Positions 43,511 through 51,895 of a stretch of 64,000 nucleotides of DNA are shown here, piece by piece (position 1 is the first letter of the stretch; each line of letters begins with the position of its first letter). This DNA comes from Bacteroidales bacterium (GTDB lineage Bacteria > Bacteroidota > Bacteroidia > Bacteroidales > Muribaculaceae), in NCBI GenBank assembly GCA_003150235.1, contig QAMW01000047.1, forward strand, positions 42,804 to 106,803, given 5' to 3'. The notes beneath the pieces were generated by a model. That model did no database searches. It saw only the letters and a list, made by a program, of their open reading frames with translations, and was not told the origin of the DNA. A program made the translations under genes and the position numbers.

Positions 43511-44992
43511 TCACATAGTTGATTCGGCGACCGTCTTGCGGCGCCAAGTTTGGATGAGGGAAGCCACGGCAAGAAAAGCAAACGTGTAAAGAGCGTTCAG
43601 TATAAGAAGCTCAAAGCTCATTTCGTAGCCCCACACTTTGAAGAGGATATTGCGTGTAAGCAGGCATGCTATCGGAGCCGCCACGCAAAGCAAAGGCACA
43701 ATACGGTCATTGACACGCAATGACGTGAACATTCCGAAGACAAACAGCCCCAGTATCGGGCCGTAAGTATATGACGCGAGTGTATAGACGGCACTGATGG
43801 CATCATCCTCGCTGATAAGATAAAACGCTACAATCACCACCCCCATTGTCACCGTCATTCCGGCATGCACAAGCCTGCGCATACGGGCGACACGCTCCTC
43901 GCCGGCTTTGTTGCCGTCAAGAATGTCGACCGTAAACGATGTGGTGAGCGAAACGAGTGCCGACCCCGCGGCGGAGTATGCAGCCGCCACAAGTCCGAGG
44001 ATAAAGAGCACACCTACTACTGCGGGCAGCGAGTCGTGGGAGGCGACAAGACCGAATATCTCATCGCTCTTCTCGGGCATCGTCAGCGACGGGTTACTGT
44101 CGATATACACCATAAGGAGGGTGCCGAGCAGCAGGAATAGCGCAATCACGAAAAACTGCATCACGCCGCTCACGAGCATATTTTTACGGCTCTGTGCCGA
44201 GTCGCGGCAGGCAAGGTTGCGCTGCATCATGTCCTGGTCAAGACCGTTGATGGCAATAGCCATGAAGATACCGGCTATGAACTGCTTCCAGAAATATATG
44301 CCCTTTGAAGGATCGTCGAAGAAAAATACCCGCGACGACTCATGGCTGCTGATCGCACCCGCCACTCCCGCCATGTCGAGGTCAAGGTTGCGGGCGATGA
44401 ACACTATGCAGAGCACCACCGAGAGTATCAGGCAGAAACTCTTCAGCAGGTCGGTCCATATCACCGACTTTACACCGCCGCGGAAGGTATAGAGCCACAC
44501 GATACCGACCGTCACAATGACATTGACCCAGAACGGGATGCCGAGCGGCTCGCACACAAGCGACTGCAGCACGATGCACACCACGAAAAATCTCACCGAT
44601 GCACCGAGCATCTTGGACACGATGAAAAACCATGCACCGGTACGGTAGGTGCTTATCCCGAACCGCTCGCCTAAATAGCCGTAGATTGATATGAGATTGC
44701 GCTTATAAAAGAGCGGCACAAGCACAAACGCTATTATCCAGTAGCCCACGATGAAGCCGAGCACCATCTGCAGGTAACTGTAACCTTTGTCGGCGACCAT
44801 GCCCGGCACACTGATAAATGTCACTCCCGAGATTGCCGCGCCCACTGTCGCTATCGCCACCACAGGCCACGGTGCGCGACGGTTGCCGGTAAAAAATCCG
44901 GCATTATCGGTGCGCCGCGAGGCTATCTGGCTCACGGCAAAGAGCAGCACGAAATATACTGCGACGGTGATAAGTACTGTCAGCGGACTCAT
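43511..44992 (-). CDS. Sodium:solute symporter, possible MurNAc or peptidoglycan-sugar transporter
   Basis: A 493-residue SSS-family transporter with about 13 spans (FVLLFAVSQIASRRTDN at the N-terminus, FTGNRRAPWPVVAIATVGAA, NGLDQDMMQRNLACRD and AAAYSAAGSALVSLTTSFT, which carry the sodium-site pattern). The start codon overlaps the NamZ stop by four bases. Because NamZ releases MurNAc, this symporter may import MurNAc or a related cell-wall sugar, as the MurT transporter does in Tannerella. The substrate is inferred. Confidence 0.85.
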   Translation of the reverse strand: MSPLTVLITVAVYFVLLFAVSQIASRRTDNAGFFTGNRRAPWPVVAIATVGAAISGVTFISVPGMVADKGYSYLQMVLGFIVGYWIIAFVLVPLFYKRNLISIYGYLGERFGISTYRTGAWFFIVSKMLGASVRFFVVCIVLQSLVCEPLGIPFWVNVIVTVGIVWLYTFRGGVKSVIWTDLLKSFCLILSVVLCIVFIARNLDLDMAGVAGAISSHESSRVFFFDDPSKGIYFWKQFIAGIFMAIAINGLDQDMMQRNLACRDSAQSRKNMLVSGVMQFFVIALFLLLGTLLMVYIDSNPSLTMPEKSDEIFGLVASHDSLPAVVGVLFILGLVAAAYSAAGSALVSLTTSFTVDILDGNKAGEERVARMRRLVHAGMTVTMGVVIVAFYLISEDDAISAVYTLASYTYGPILGLFVFGMFTSLRVNDRIVPLLCVAAPIACLLTRNILFKVWGYEMSFELLILNALYTFAFLAVASLIQTWRRKTVAESTM

Positions 44993-46176
44993 GACTCAGG
45001 ATATAAAAGATATTTTTTGCGGAGCGTCTTGAACTGCGCTACCTCGCCTGCCCATGACGCTTTTATTTCTTCGGCGGGTACTCCGTCGGCAATCATGCGG
45101 CGCACCTTACGGTTGCCTATCAGCTTGTCGAAAAACGGCGTGAAAAATTTATGTTGCGCCACGGCAGGCATCGCATTGTACGCGTCGATTATGTAACTCA
45201 GGTCAACGCCCTTGGCTATCAGCGAGTCACTGTCGGAGCGACGCAGGTCAACGCCGTTGCAGCGCCGTCCGAGCAGCGGCGGATTTTTCGCCCCCGCCAT
45301 GCTGCGCGGCGTAAACGTGAATCCGCGGTTCTTCATCGCCGGATGACCGTAGACCTTGAAGGGGAAATCGGTCCCGCGCCCCACACTTGCCGATGTGCCC
45401 TCGAAGAAGCAGAGCGATGGATATAAGTAGATGGCGGTCATGTCGCGCAGGTTGGGCGACGGAGCTACAGGGAGTCTGTAACGCGATGCGTGGGTGTAGC
45501 CATCACACTTCACTACCGTCAGGTCGACGCTTCGCCCCTCACGGAGCCAGCCCTCGTCGTTTGCCATCGTAGCAAGCTCTCCGAGCGTCATCCCGTGAAG
45601 CACGGGTATCGGAAGCCTGCCCACACCCGACCGGAGCGACATGTCGAGCACCGGACCGTCAACCATCATGCCGAGCGGATTGGGGCGGTCGAGCACCACC
45701 ACCTTCTTTCCGGCGGCGGCAGCCTCCTCCATCACCTTTATCATTGTGATATAATAGGTATAAAAACGTGTCCCCACATCCTGAAGGTCGACCGCTATCA
45801 CGTCGATACCCGCCATCACCTCCGGCGCAATCCCCTTCGATGTGCCTGTGTACATTGACGCGATCGGTATGCCCGTCACCTCGTCGACACTGCTCTTCAC
45901 ATGTTCGCCCGCATCGGCAGTACCCCTGAACCCATGTTCAGGAGAGAAAAGAGTCACCACGTCTATCCCCTCGTCAAGCATCACATCGAGAGTATGACGC
46001 TCGCCGACAAGCCCCGTATGATTTGACAGCAACGCCACGCGCTTACCCTTCAGCAGCGGGACATACACCGATGTACGCGCCGCCCCCACTGTAATCTCCT
46101 CACCGCGCATCGGGAAGAAACACAACAGCAACAACGCCCACACCATCAATATCTTAAAGCAACCGTGTCTATTCAT
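44989..46176 (-). CDS. namZ: DUF1343 exo-beta-N-acetylmuramidase (NamZ, GH171)
   Basis: A 395-residue exported enzyme (signal MNRHGCFKILMVWALLLLCF...MRGEE). The family trims MurNAc from the non-reducing ends of peptidoglycan chains. Marks: LLSNHTGLVGERHTLDVML, TLFSPEHGFRGTADAGEHV, AVDLQDVGTRFYTYYITM, VVLDRPNPLGMMVDGPVL and FFEGTSASVGRGTDFPF. It overlaps the symporter gene by four bases, which supports a cell-wall recycling pair. Confidence 0.9.
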   Translation of the reverse strand: MNRHGCFKILMVWALLLLCFFPMRGEEITVGAARTSVYVPLLKGKRVALLSNHTGLVGERHTLDVMLDEGIDVVTLFSPEHGFRGTADAGEHVKSSVDEVTGIPIASMYTGTSKGIAPEVMAGIDVIAVDLQDVGTRFYTYYITMIKVMEEAAAAGKKVVVLDRPNPLGMMVDGPVLDMSLRSGVGRLPIPVLHGMTLGELATMANDEGWLREGRSVDLTVVKCDGYTHASRYRLPVAPSPNLRDMTAIYLYPSLCFFEGTSASVGRGTDFPFKVYGHPAMKNRGFTFTPRSMAGAKNPPLLGRRCNGVDLRRSDSDSLIAKGVDLSYIIDAYNAMPAVAQHKFFTPFFDKLIGNRKVRRMIADGVPAEEIKASWAGEVAQFKTLRKKYLLYPES

Positions 46177-46209
46177 TCAAGTAATCTTTAACATGACAGC
46201 GGCAATCCA

Positions 46210-46800
46210 ACCCAAATTGTAGGGATGCACCCCGGTGCATCCGCCGATTAGCCATTAAACAGCCGCCGTACAATCCTACTTTTAGCCCGCTAAAAGTAGA
46301 ATTAGGCAAAGATAATAATTTATTTGTAAAAACACACTTATTTTCAACCATTTCGCCATCCTCCACACCGCGTAGCTGTAGGGGCTGCTGGAAGGCAGCC
46401 CGCACCCCCGATGTCCACGCCCCTCCCTCATAAACCCTAAACCCTAAAACATTACCCCTAAACCATATAATTTCCCCGCCAGGGGATAATCCCTCTATAG
46501 CCGGGGCGTTGAGCGAAGCGACCCACCCGGACTGCAACCTCCACCATGAATCGTTTCCCGCAGGGAATCATCACAGTCCAAAATCGTCCCGCACCTCCCT
46601 ATCCACCCTAACCTCCTTAACGGCCCTAATGACCCTAACCGCCCCTCCAAAAACTGAAATCTGACTCCCCGGGGATAATCCCGCCTTCATCAATGTGTTC
46701 GCTTCAGCTGAAGCGAAAAAATCCCCCCTTAACCCTCAACCCTATAATATCCCCATCGGGGAAATTCATCCCCTCAATTTCCGCTTGCGAAAATTGAATT
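46210..46800. repeat. Cluster of dispersed intergenic repeats
   Basis: Holds the hairpin GGATGCACC-CC-GGTGCATCC (46223-46242), GCCGGGGCGTTGAGCGAAGC (inverse of bases 21-40 of the window), CGTTTCCCGCAGGGAATCATC and several GGGGATAATCCC-type palindromes. No convincing gene is present; short frames here look accidental. Confidence 0.5.
46306..46314 (-). promoter_or_regulatory. -7 box for the namZ operon
   Basis: Minus-strand TATCTTTGC, predicting a start near 46300 and a leader of about 120 bases that includes a GTAGGGATG-family palindrome. Confidence 0.48.
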
Positions 46801-46810
46801 TTTCAACATA

Positions 46811-46846
46811 TTTTGCTTCAATTCTAAAAAATATTTATACATTTGC
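46811..46846 (+). promoter_or_regulatory. Promoter upstream of the RiPP region
   Basis: TTTTG at 46811-46815 and a perfect TACATTTGC at 46838-46846, about 22 bases apart, slightly longer than the usual spacing. Transcription would start near 46853 and run toward the RiPP operon. Confidence 0.5.
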
Positions 46847-46849
46847 GAT

Positions 46850-47180
46850 TGCAGACCGTTTCGCAGACCACGCCGGTAGGGTGAGGTTCAGCCGAATCAA
46901 CCCCGCGCATCGGGGTCGAACGGAGCGGGATGTAGTGAAAATACATAAGAAAGCGTTTATCCGCGCTGAGTCTTGACAACCTGGAATTCTCGCAAAATTT
47001 CATATCAAAGTCAAGGATTGAGCAACGGTAGATGCCCGTGGATATGTAATTATCTTGCATTCGGCACAATATTTCGGGAGAAATATCGCCGGACGCACTG
47101 ATTGCATATACTGGCGTGGGCTTCTGCGTTGCCGTCCGACTTTGATAGGGCAATGCGAGAAGCCTCAGGTTGTAGGACGG
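46850..47180 (+). ncRNA. Possible structured RNA or long leader, unidentified
   Basis: From the predicted start, nested stems appear: GTTC (46886) with GAAC (46918) around CCCCG (46901) with CGGGG (46911), then ATGTA (46930) with TACAT (46942). Frames on both strands are long but resemble no protein I know. It may be a small RNA, the leader of the RiPP operon, or a decayed element. The 3-prime end is not defined; the boundary is arbitrary. Confidence 0.28.
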
Positions 47181-47548
47181 CAACAGATACAGATTCCCGC
47201 GCTCTTCTTTTATCTAAACCAATCAATCGCCAACGAGGGGATGACCGCGGCACAAGGATATGAAATATGACTGTCGCTAAACTATACGAAGAAAGTGATA
47301 CGGGCAAAAAATTCATAGCCAATATACTCATAATCTACTTAAAACCATAGTTGCTTTGTCTCATTTGATTCCGTTGGAATTAATTCCTGCATTTCTTGCT
47401 CCATTTATTTGTGATGGGAAGTATTTAATAAAATTCCCGTCATAAGTAAAATGATATGAATGTTCAATAGTGAAGAGTCATACCTGATAAAAGGCGGAAC
47501 CCGAAAAGCCGGAATAGAGTAGGGCAATTATTAAATTCTTATTATAGT

Positions 47549-47662
47549 ATGTTACAAAACGAAAGTATTTATGCTGAGCTTGAAGCTCGTTTAGATGTGC
47601 GCGAAACACGCCCTGAATGGTGTGACCATTGCAACGAAGGTCATCCCGCTCCTTTGGATTAA
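47549..47662 (+). CDS. RiPP precursor peptide candidate (37 residues)
   Basis: An acidic peptide starting MLQNESIYAELEARLDVRE and ending WCDHCNEGHPAPLD. The first 22 or so residues form a helix-prone leader; the C-terminal core has a Trp next to a C-x2-C pair, two His and two Pro. It ends 21 bases before the first radical SAM gene, on the same strand, in an operon with three radical SAM/SPASM enzymes and a YcaO. Size, leader/core layout and position fit a peptide substrate. No protein family is recognised and there is no clear double-Gly cleavage site. Confidence 0.72.
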   Translation: MLQNESIYAELEARLDVRETRPEWCDHCNEGHPAPLD

Positions 47663-47683
47663 TCAAACTTAGGATTCACCGCC

Positions 47684-48829
47684 ATGGATAATATTCAGAG
47701 CCTTTTTATTACATTTAAAATTACGCTAAAGTGCAATCTGGCATGTCAATACTGCTATGGAAGAGATAATAATTCTATTAAGGCTGAGATGACTGATCTG
47801 GAAATACGTAGCGGATTACAATTTGTCTATAAGTATGCTTTGGCGGTAGGTGCTAAAAGCCTTATGATATGTTGGCATGGCGGTGAACCATTGTTGTTGT
47901 CAGAACGATTACTTTCAATAATTGATTATGCCGACAAGTTATTTCAAGGTAATGGCATTGTTGTAAGGCACAGCGCACAAACTAATGCCACCCTTCTCAC
48001 AACAAAGACATATCCTCTTATCAGAAAACATTTCAATGGGCACATAGGAGTAAGTATCGATTTATTCAGTTCCTATCGTACATTCAAGTCTGGAAAGGTT
48101 TCTACTCCCATAGCCATTGCCAACATTGATAAAGCTCTCGCTAATGGGATAAGATGTAGCGCTATTAATCTGATTACCAAGGACAACTTAAATTTCATCC
48201 CGGAGATTTATGAGTTTTACAAGAACAGAAGTATGAATGTACGATTAGCGAGGGCCTTTCCCATTTCAAAAGATGATGCTCTTGATTCTCCTATGTATGT
48301 CAGTGATGAAGAATATGCCGATGCCATGATTCGGTTCTTCGATTTTTGGGCTAACGATTCTGCCCCGGCTTATAACACTGACATTGTAAAACTTGTCGCC
48401 GACCTTCTTCTTGGAGTCCCGTCAATTTGCTTGCGCGAAAAAGCATGTCATCGGCGATATCTGGCACTTAGTCCCGGCGGTGACATATTTTCATGTGCTG
48501 AGTTTGATGTACCCGAAGCTGTAATTGGTAATTTCCTGACTGATATTCCTGAGCAATTTGCGACATCGGATGCGCGCGACCGCTTGGCTTTTCAGGCTCC
48601 GATTCCGGATGAATGTAATTCATGCCGTTATCTCCCCACTTGTCATGGTGGTTGTTTGCGGGAACGCTTCATGTTGGGTTATCCTTATCGTTGCCGGAGC
48701 AATAAGATATATTGGGATCATGTTGTAAAGTGGATAGAGGGCAAAGGGGCTGCACTATATATTCTTAAAGATAAGAATAGCGGAGAAAAGTATCGTATTA
48801 TCAATGAGATTTTTCGTAGGTCATCTTGA
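47684..48829 (+). CDS. Radical SAM/SPASM peptide maturase 1
   Basis: A 381-residue radical SAM enzyme. The 4Fe-4S site is KCNLACQYCYG (Cys 17, 21, 24), followed by MICWHGGEPLLL, the SAM-binding GGEP motif. The C-terminal SPASM domain has CLREKACHRRYLALSPGGDIFSC and CNSCRYLPTCHGGCLRERF, which would hold auxiliary clusters. It is anSME-like in layout; family members modify sulfatases or crosslink ribosomal peptides. It directly follows the precursor gene and its stop is 11 bases before the next ATG. It probably installs one of the core's modifications. Confidence 0.88.
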   Translation: MDNIQSLFITFKITLKCNLACQYCYGRDNNSIKAEMTDLEIRSGLQFVYKYALAVGAKSLMICWHGGEPLLLSERLLSIIDYADKLFQGNGIVVRHSAQTNATLLTTKTYPLIRKHFNGHIGVSIDLFSSYRTFKSGKVSTPIAIANIDKALANGIRCSAINLITKDNLNFIPEIYEFYKNRSMNVRLARAFPISKDDALDSPMYVSDEEYADAMIRFFDFWANDSAPAYNTDIVKLVADLLLGVPSICLREKACHRRYLALSPGGDIFSCAEFDVPEAVIGNFLTDIPEQFATSDARDRLAFQAPIPDECNSCRYLPTCHGGCLRERFMLGYPYRCRSNKIYWDHVVKWIEGKGAALYILKDKNSGEKYRIINEIFRRSS

Positions 48830-48840
48830 AATATATTTTT

Positions 48841-50211
48841 ATGAAAAGTGAATCTATGCAAATGAAATTGCTCTCTGTAAATTCTAGAATATGTGAATTG
48901 CCACTTCCGGGGAATAAACTAAAATGGTCAATCTGGAATGATATAATACCTGTCGATGATGAAAAATGTGTACTCTTCAACACAGTCAGCCGTAATGCGA
49001 TTCTGACGACACGAAACCTTTCGCAATACCATATAGAAAGTTTGTCCGGACAAGATTGCCGAACGCTATACGAGCTTGGATTTATGGTCAGTGTATCTCG
49101 CGATGAAATGACGGAGCAATTAGAGCGATTCAATAGAGGGAAAGATGATTTTTCTTATCTTGATCTTACCATACTTGTTACTCATGATTGCCAGATGCGT
49201 TGTACATATTGCTTCGAGGGTAATAAGGAAAAAATAACGATGAATGCTTCCACCGGTCAAGCCATTGTAAAATTGTTAAAAAATTATGCCTCTGTCTGCC
49301 AAAAAGTGCGCGTTACATGGTTTGGGGGAGAACCATTACTCGCTTATTGCCAGATAAAACGGTTGACCGAAGAACTCATATCTTTCTGTCGTGCTAATGA
49401 CATGGTATATTCTGCTGATATGACAACAAATGGATACGCACTGACCCCTGAAAGATGCGAGGAATTAATTGGAGAATTAATGGTAAAGCGATATATTATT
49501 ACCATGGATGGTCCGGCTGGCATACATAATCATCGACGCCCTCTAATTACCGGATATCCGACTTTTAAGAGGATTTGGAGCAATATCTGCACATTGGTCG
49601 AGCATGGGGCTCACGTCACAATACGTATAACTATTGACCGGGAAAATCGTTCATATATACCTGAATTCCTCAATATGTTAGCAAAAAGTCGCTTAAAAGG
49701 TCGCGTCAGTCTTTCTTTTAACAGAACGATTGATTTTAATTTTACTCCTGACATTGTTAAATCCAACCTTTATGGTGAGCGAGAGTGGATAAAAGAAGAA
49801 TGGGAGCTAATTCAAATGGCGCATCATTTAGGACTATGGTCATATCAATTTCCTCATGCTGCACCTGAGGGCGGATGTTTACGCCGAGGTGATTTCACAA
49901 TAGCGGCAAACGGTCTTATATATAAGTGTCTAGACACTGTCGGTGATAAGCGATGGATTTGTGGTGATATTACTGTCCCGGATGGCTTTCATACACCCGA
50001 ATGGTATCAGCAATGGTTAAAATGGACTCCGTTGAATAATGACAATTGTAAATATTGCGTATTGTTGCCGCTTTGCAATGGTGGATGTCCGCACAATGCG
50101 CTATATGTAGACAAGAGGCACGGTACAAATTTGCAATGTCCCGACTGGAAGGCTAACTATAGAAATCAAATCATAGAAATTGCAAAAATGTATGAAAAAG
50201 AAAATATATAA
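48841..50211 (+). CDS. Radical SAM/SPASM peptide maturase 2 with N-terminal extension
   Basis: A 456-residue enzyme from ATG 48841 (a TTG at 48826 is also open). Residues 1-100 form an extension with strand-helix pattern (CVLFNTVSRNAILTT, LYELGFMVS) like the PqqD-type recognition domains found before some peptide maturases, so this subunit may bind the leader. The cluster site is HDCQMRCTYCFEG (Cys 117, 121, 124), followed by TWFGGEPLL. SPASM: GGCLRRGDFTIAANGLIYKC and CKYCVLLPLCNGGCPHNAL. It overlaps the YcaO gene by 20 bases. Confidence 0.88.
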   Translation: MKSESMQMKLLSVNSRICELPLPGNKLKWSIWNDIIPVDDEKCVLFNTVSRNAILTTRNLSQYHIESLSGQDCRTLYELGFMVSVSRDEMTEQLERFNRGKDDFSYLDLTILVTHDCQMRCTYCFEGNKEKITMNASTGQAIVKLLKNYASVCQKVRVTWFGGEPLLAYCQIKRLTEELISFCRANDMVYSADMTTNGYALTPERCEELIGELMVKRYIITMDGPAGIHNHRRPLITGYPTFKRIWSNICTLVEHGAHVTIRITIDRENRSYIPEFLNMLAKSRLKGRVSLSFNRTIDFNFTPDIVKSNLYGEREWIKEEWELIQMAHHLGLWSYQFPHAAPEGGCLRRGDFTIAANGLIYKCLDTVGDKRWICGDITVPDGFHTPEWYQQWLKWTPLNNDNCKYCVLLPLCNGGCPHNALYVDKRHGTNLQCPDWKANYRNQIIEIAKMYEKENI

Positions 50212-51895
50212 AGCTGATTCTCCGATAAATACTATCCGAAAAATCAGAGCAAAAATTATTCAGTTGGGCATTCCGTTTGAAGAAATAAATCTTGGTAATG
50301 GCGAGATGTTTTGCTCCTGTCGCATAACAATCACTCGTGATACTGATAATTCAATAGGTACCAACGGAAAAGGAATGAATACCGATTTTGCGCGGGCAAG
50401 TGGATATGCAGAGTTTATGGAGCGTCTGCAAAATCGGGCAATAGTCTATCCCAATCCGGCAACGATTGGTGCTTCTTGCCGTTTCTACCCCGATGAAAAA
50501 GAATATCATTGGACTCATGACAATGCAGAAATCCAGATTAAACGATTTGTACCGAGGGCCTTTTCACTTGAAGCGGGTCTAAGAGCACAAAAAATTGAAG
50601 GCAAGTCCATTCCATTTTACCATGTTAATACAGGAGAAATCGTAGATTTACCATATTCCTTAATACGTTGGACAAACGGGTCTAACGGCATGTGTGCCGG
50701 AAATATCAGAGAAGAGGCTTTGATTCAAGGTTTCAATGAAATATTTGAACGCTATTGCATTCAGGAAATGTATCTACGAAAAATCACACCACCGGATATT
50801 CCACTTACTGAATTTGATGGTTCGGAGGTGTTGAAACGCCTCGAATATGTCCGCGATATTTACGGCATGGATTTTCGCGTAAAGGATATCTCGTTGGGTG
50901 AAGGGTTTCCGGTGCTTGCCCTCCTTCTTTATAGTCCAGATAAGACGAAATACATCGTGCATTTAGGGGCTGACCTTAATGCTTGTGTAGCGTTAGAACG
51001 CTGTTTTACAGAAATCTTCCAAGGGTACACCGCTGAAACCCTCCGTTTTGACAACGATGTCAACGACTGCGAGAAATTGGACCTGTTTAATGAATTTAAA
51101 CGAAGCCTTATGCACGGTCGAGGGCGCCAATATGCATCTTTCTTCAATGATACTCCTTCATATCCATATCAAGGTCATACTACCATACCTGTGGGCGATG
51201 ATTTCCGTGAAGATTTGCATAACATCTATCAATGGATTATAAATAAAGGTTATGATATATATATTCGTGACAATTCATTCTTGGGATTTCCCGCTCTCCA
51301 TATCGTTATTCCCGGATTGTCTGAAATAGAATCGACGTTCTTTGATTTAAACAGGAGAATTGATCACATGCAATTAACAGAAAACCGCATTAATCCGTTG
51401 TTCAGGCTGAATTCGTTGGGAATAGATGAATGTATGGAAACTATTGCCTATCTGGAACAATTGAGTGATGACGGAATCAATCTGTTTACACAAAATAGTA
51501 ATCCGGGTAATTTTGTGAATCGTCACCTCCTTCTCATGATTTTGTGCGTAAGAACTCATCAAAACGATAAGGCTCTGCAGCATTTGGAGGCTTATGAAAA
51601 ATCTTGCCGGCTTGCGGGAAAAGAAATGAAAGGATATTATCATGCAATCAAAGGTCTTTTAAAAGGAGAAGATGGTGAAACCGACTCTGTTGATATTCGA
51701 ATAGCCCGTATGTTTCTTTCCGATCCGGAAAAAGCGCTTCATGCGATTGATGCGCCAAATTGTTTTGATTGCGAACACTGTAGAATAAATGAGGGATGTC
51801 GTTATCCGCTGTTGCATGAATTAGAAGACATTATGCAAGAAGCTATGTATAATAATATGATTGACCAACATACATTAAAAGAAATATTTGAATGA
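50192..51895 (+). CDS. YcaO enzyme with Cys-rich tail
   Basis: A 567-residue YcaO-domain protein that would use ATP to activate a backbone amide (thioamide, azoline or amidine formation). ATP-binding marks: GTNGKGMN (56-63), YAEFMERLQNR (Glu 74, 77), then GNIREEALIQGFNEIFERYC (Gln 179, Glu 183, 186), closely like E. coli YcaO. Residues about 400-500 resemble the TPR-like C-terminal domain of that protein. There is no PxPxP end and no E1-like partner gene. The last 44 residues add C-x2-C-x2-C-x5-C (Cys 524, 527, 530, 536), a metal-site pattern like the SPASM motifs of its neighbours. Confidence 0.85.
   Translation: MKKKIYKADSPINTIRKIRAKIIQLGIPFEEINLGNGEMFCSCRITITRDTDNSIGTNGKGMNTDFARASGYAEFMERLQNRAIVYPNPATIGASCRFYPDEKEYHWTHDNAEIQIKRFVPRAFSLEAGLRAQKIEGKSIPFYHVNTGEIVDLPYSLIRWTNGSNGMCAGNIREEALIQGFNEIFERYCIQEMYLRKITPPDIPLTEFDGSEVLKRLEYVRDIYGMDFRVKDISLGEGFPVLALLLYSPDKTKYIVHLGADLNACVALERCFTEIFQGYTAETLRFDNDVNDCEKLDLFNEFKRSLMHGRGRQYASFFNDTPSYPYQGHTTIPVGDDFREDLHNIYQWIINKGYDIYIRDNSFLGFPALHIVIPGLSEIESTFFDLNRRIDHMQLTENRINPLFRLNSLGIDECMETIAYLEQLSDDGINLFTQNSNPGNFVNRHLLLMILCVRTHQNDKALQHLEAYEKSCRLAGKEMKGYYHAIKGLLKGEDGETDSVDIRIARMFLSDPEKALHAIDAPNCFDCEHCRINEGCRYPLLHELEDIMQEAMYNNMIDQHTLKEIFE

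Noticed and set aside
46886..46921. T-arm-like stem suggesting a tRNA
   Set aside because: No acceptor, anticodon or D arm can be built around it.
46824..47183. 119-residue minus-strand frame and overlapping frames
   Set aside because: No family likeness, unusual composition, no start signals, and it overlaps a plus-strand promoter; probably non-coding.
47267..47350. 27-residue frame MTVAKLYEESDTGKKF... as a second precursor
   Set aside because: Far from the maturases, no Cys, no leader/core pattern and no support beyond an open frame.
48826..48840. TTG start for maturase 2
   Set aside because: ATG 48841 gives a normal start; the TTG overlaps the previous stop without added homology.
50180..50191. 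TTG start for the YcaO gene
   Set aside because: ATG 50192 is in frame four codons later and fits the family start.
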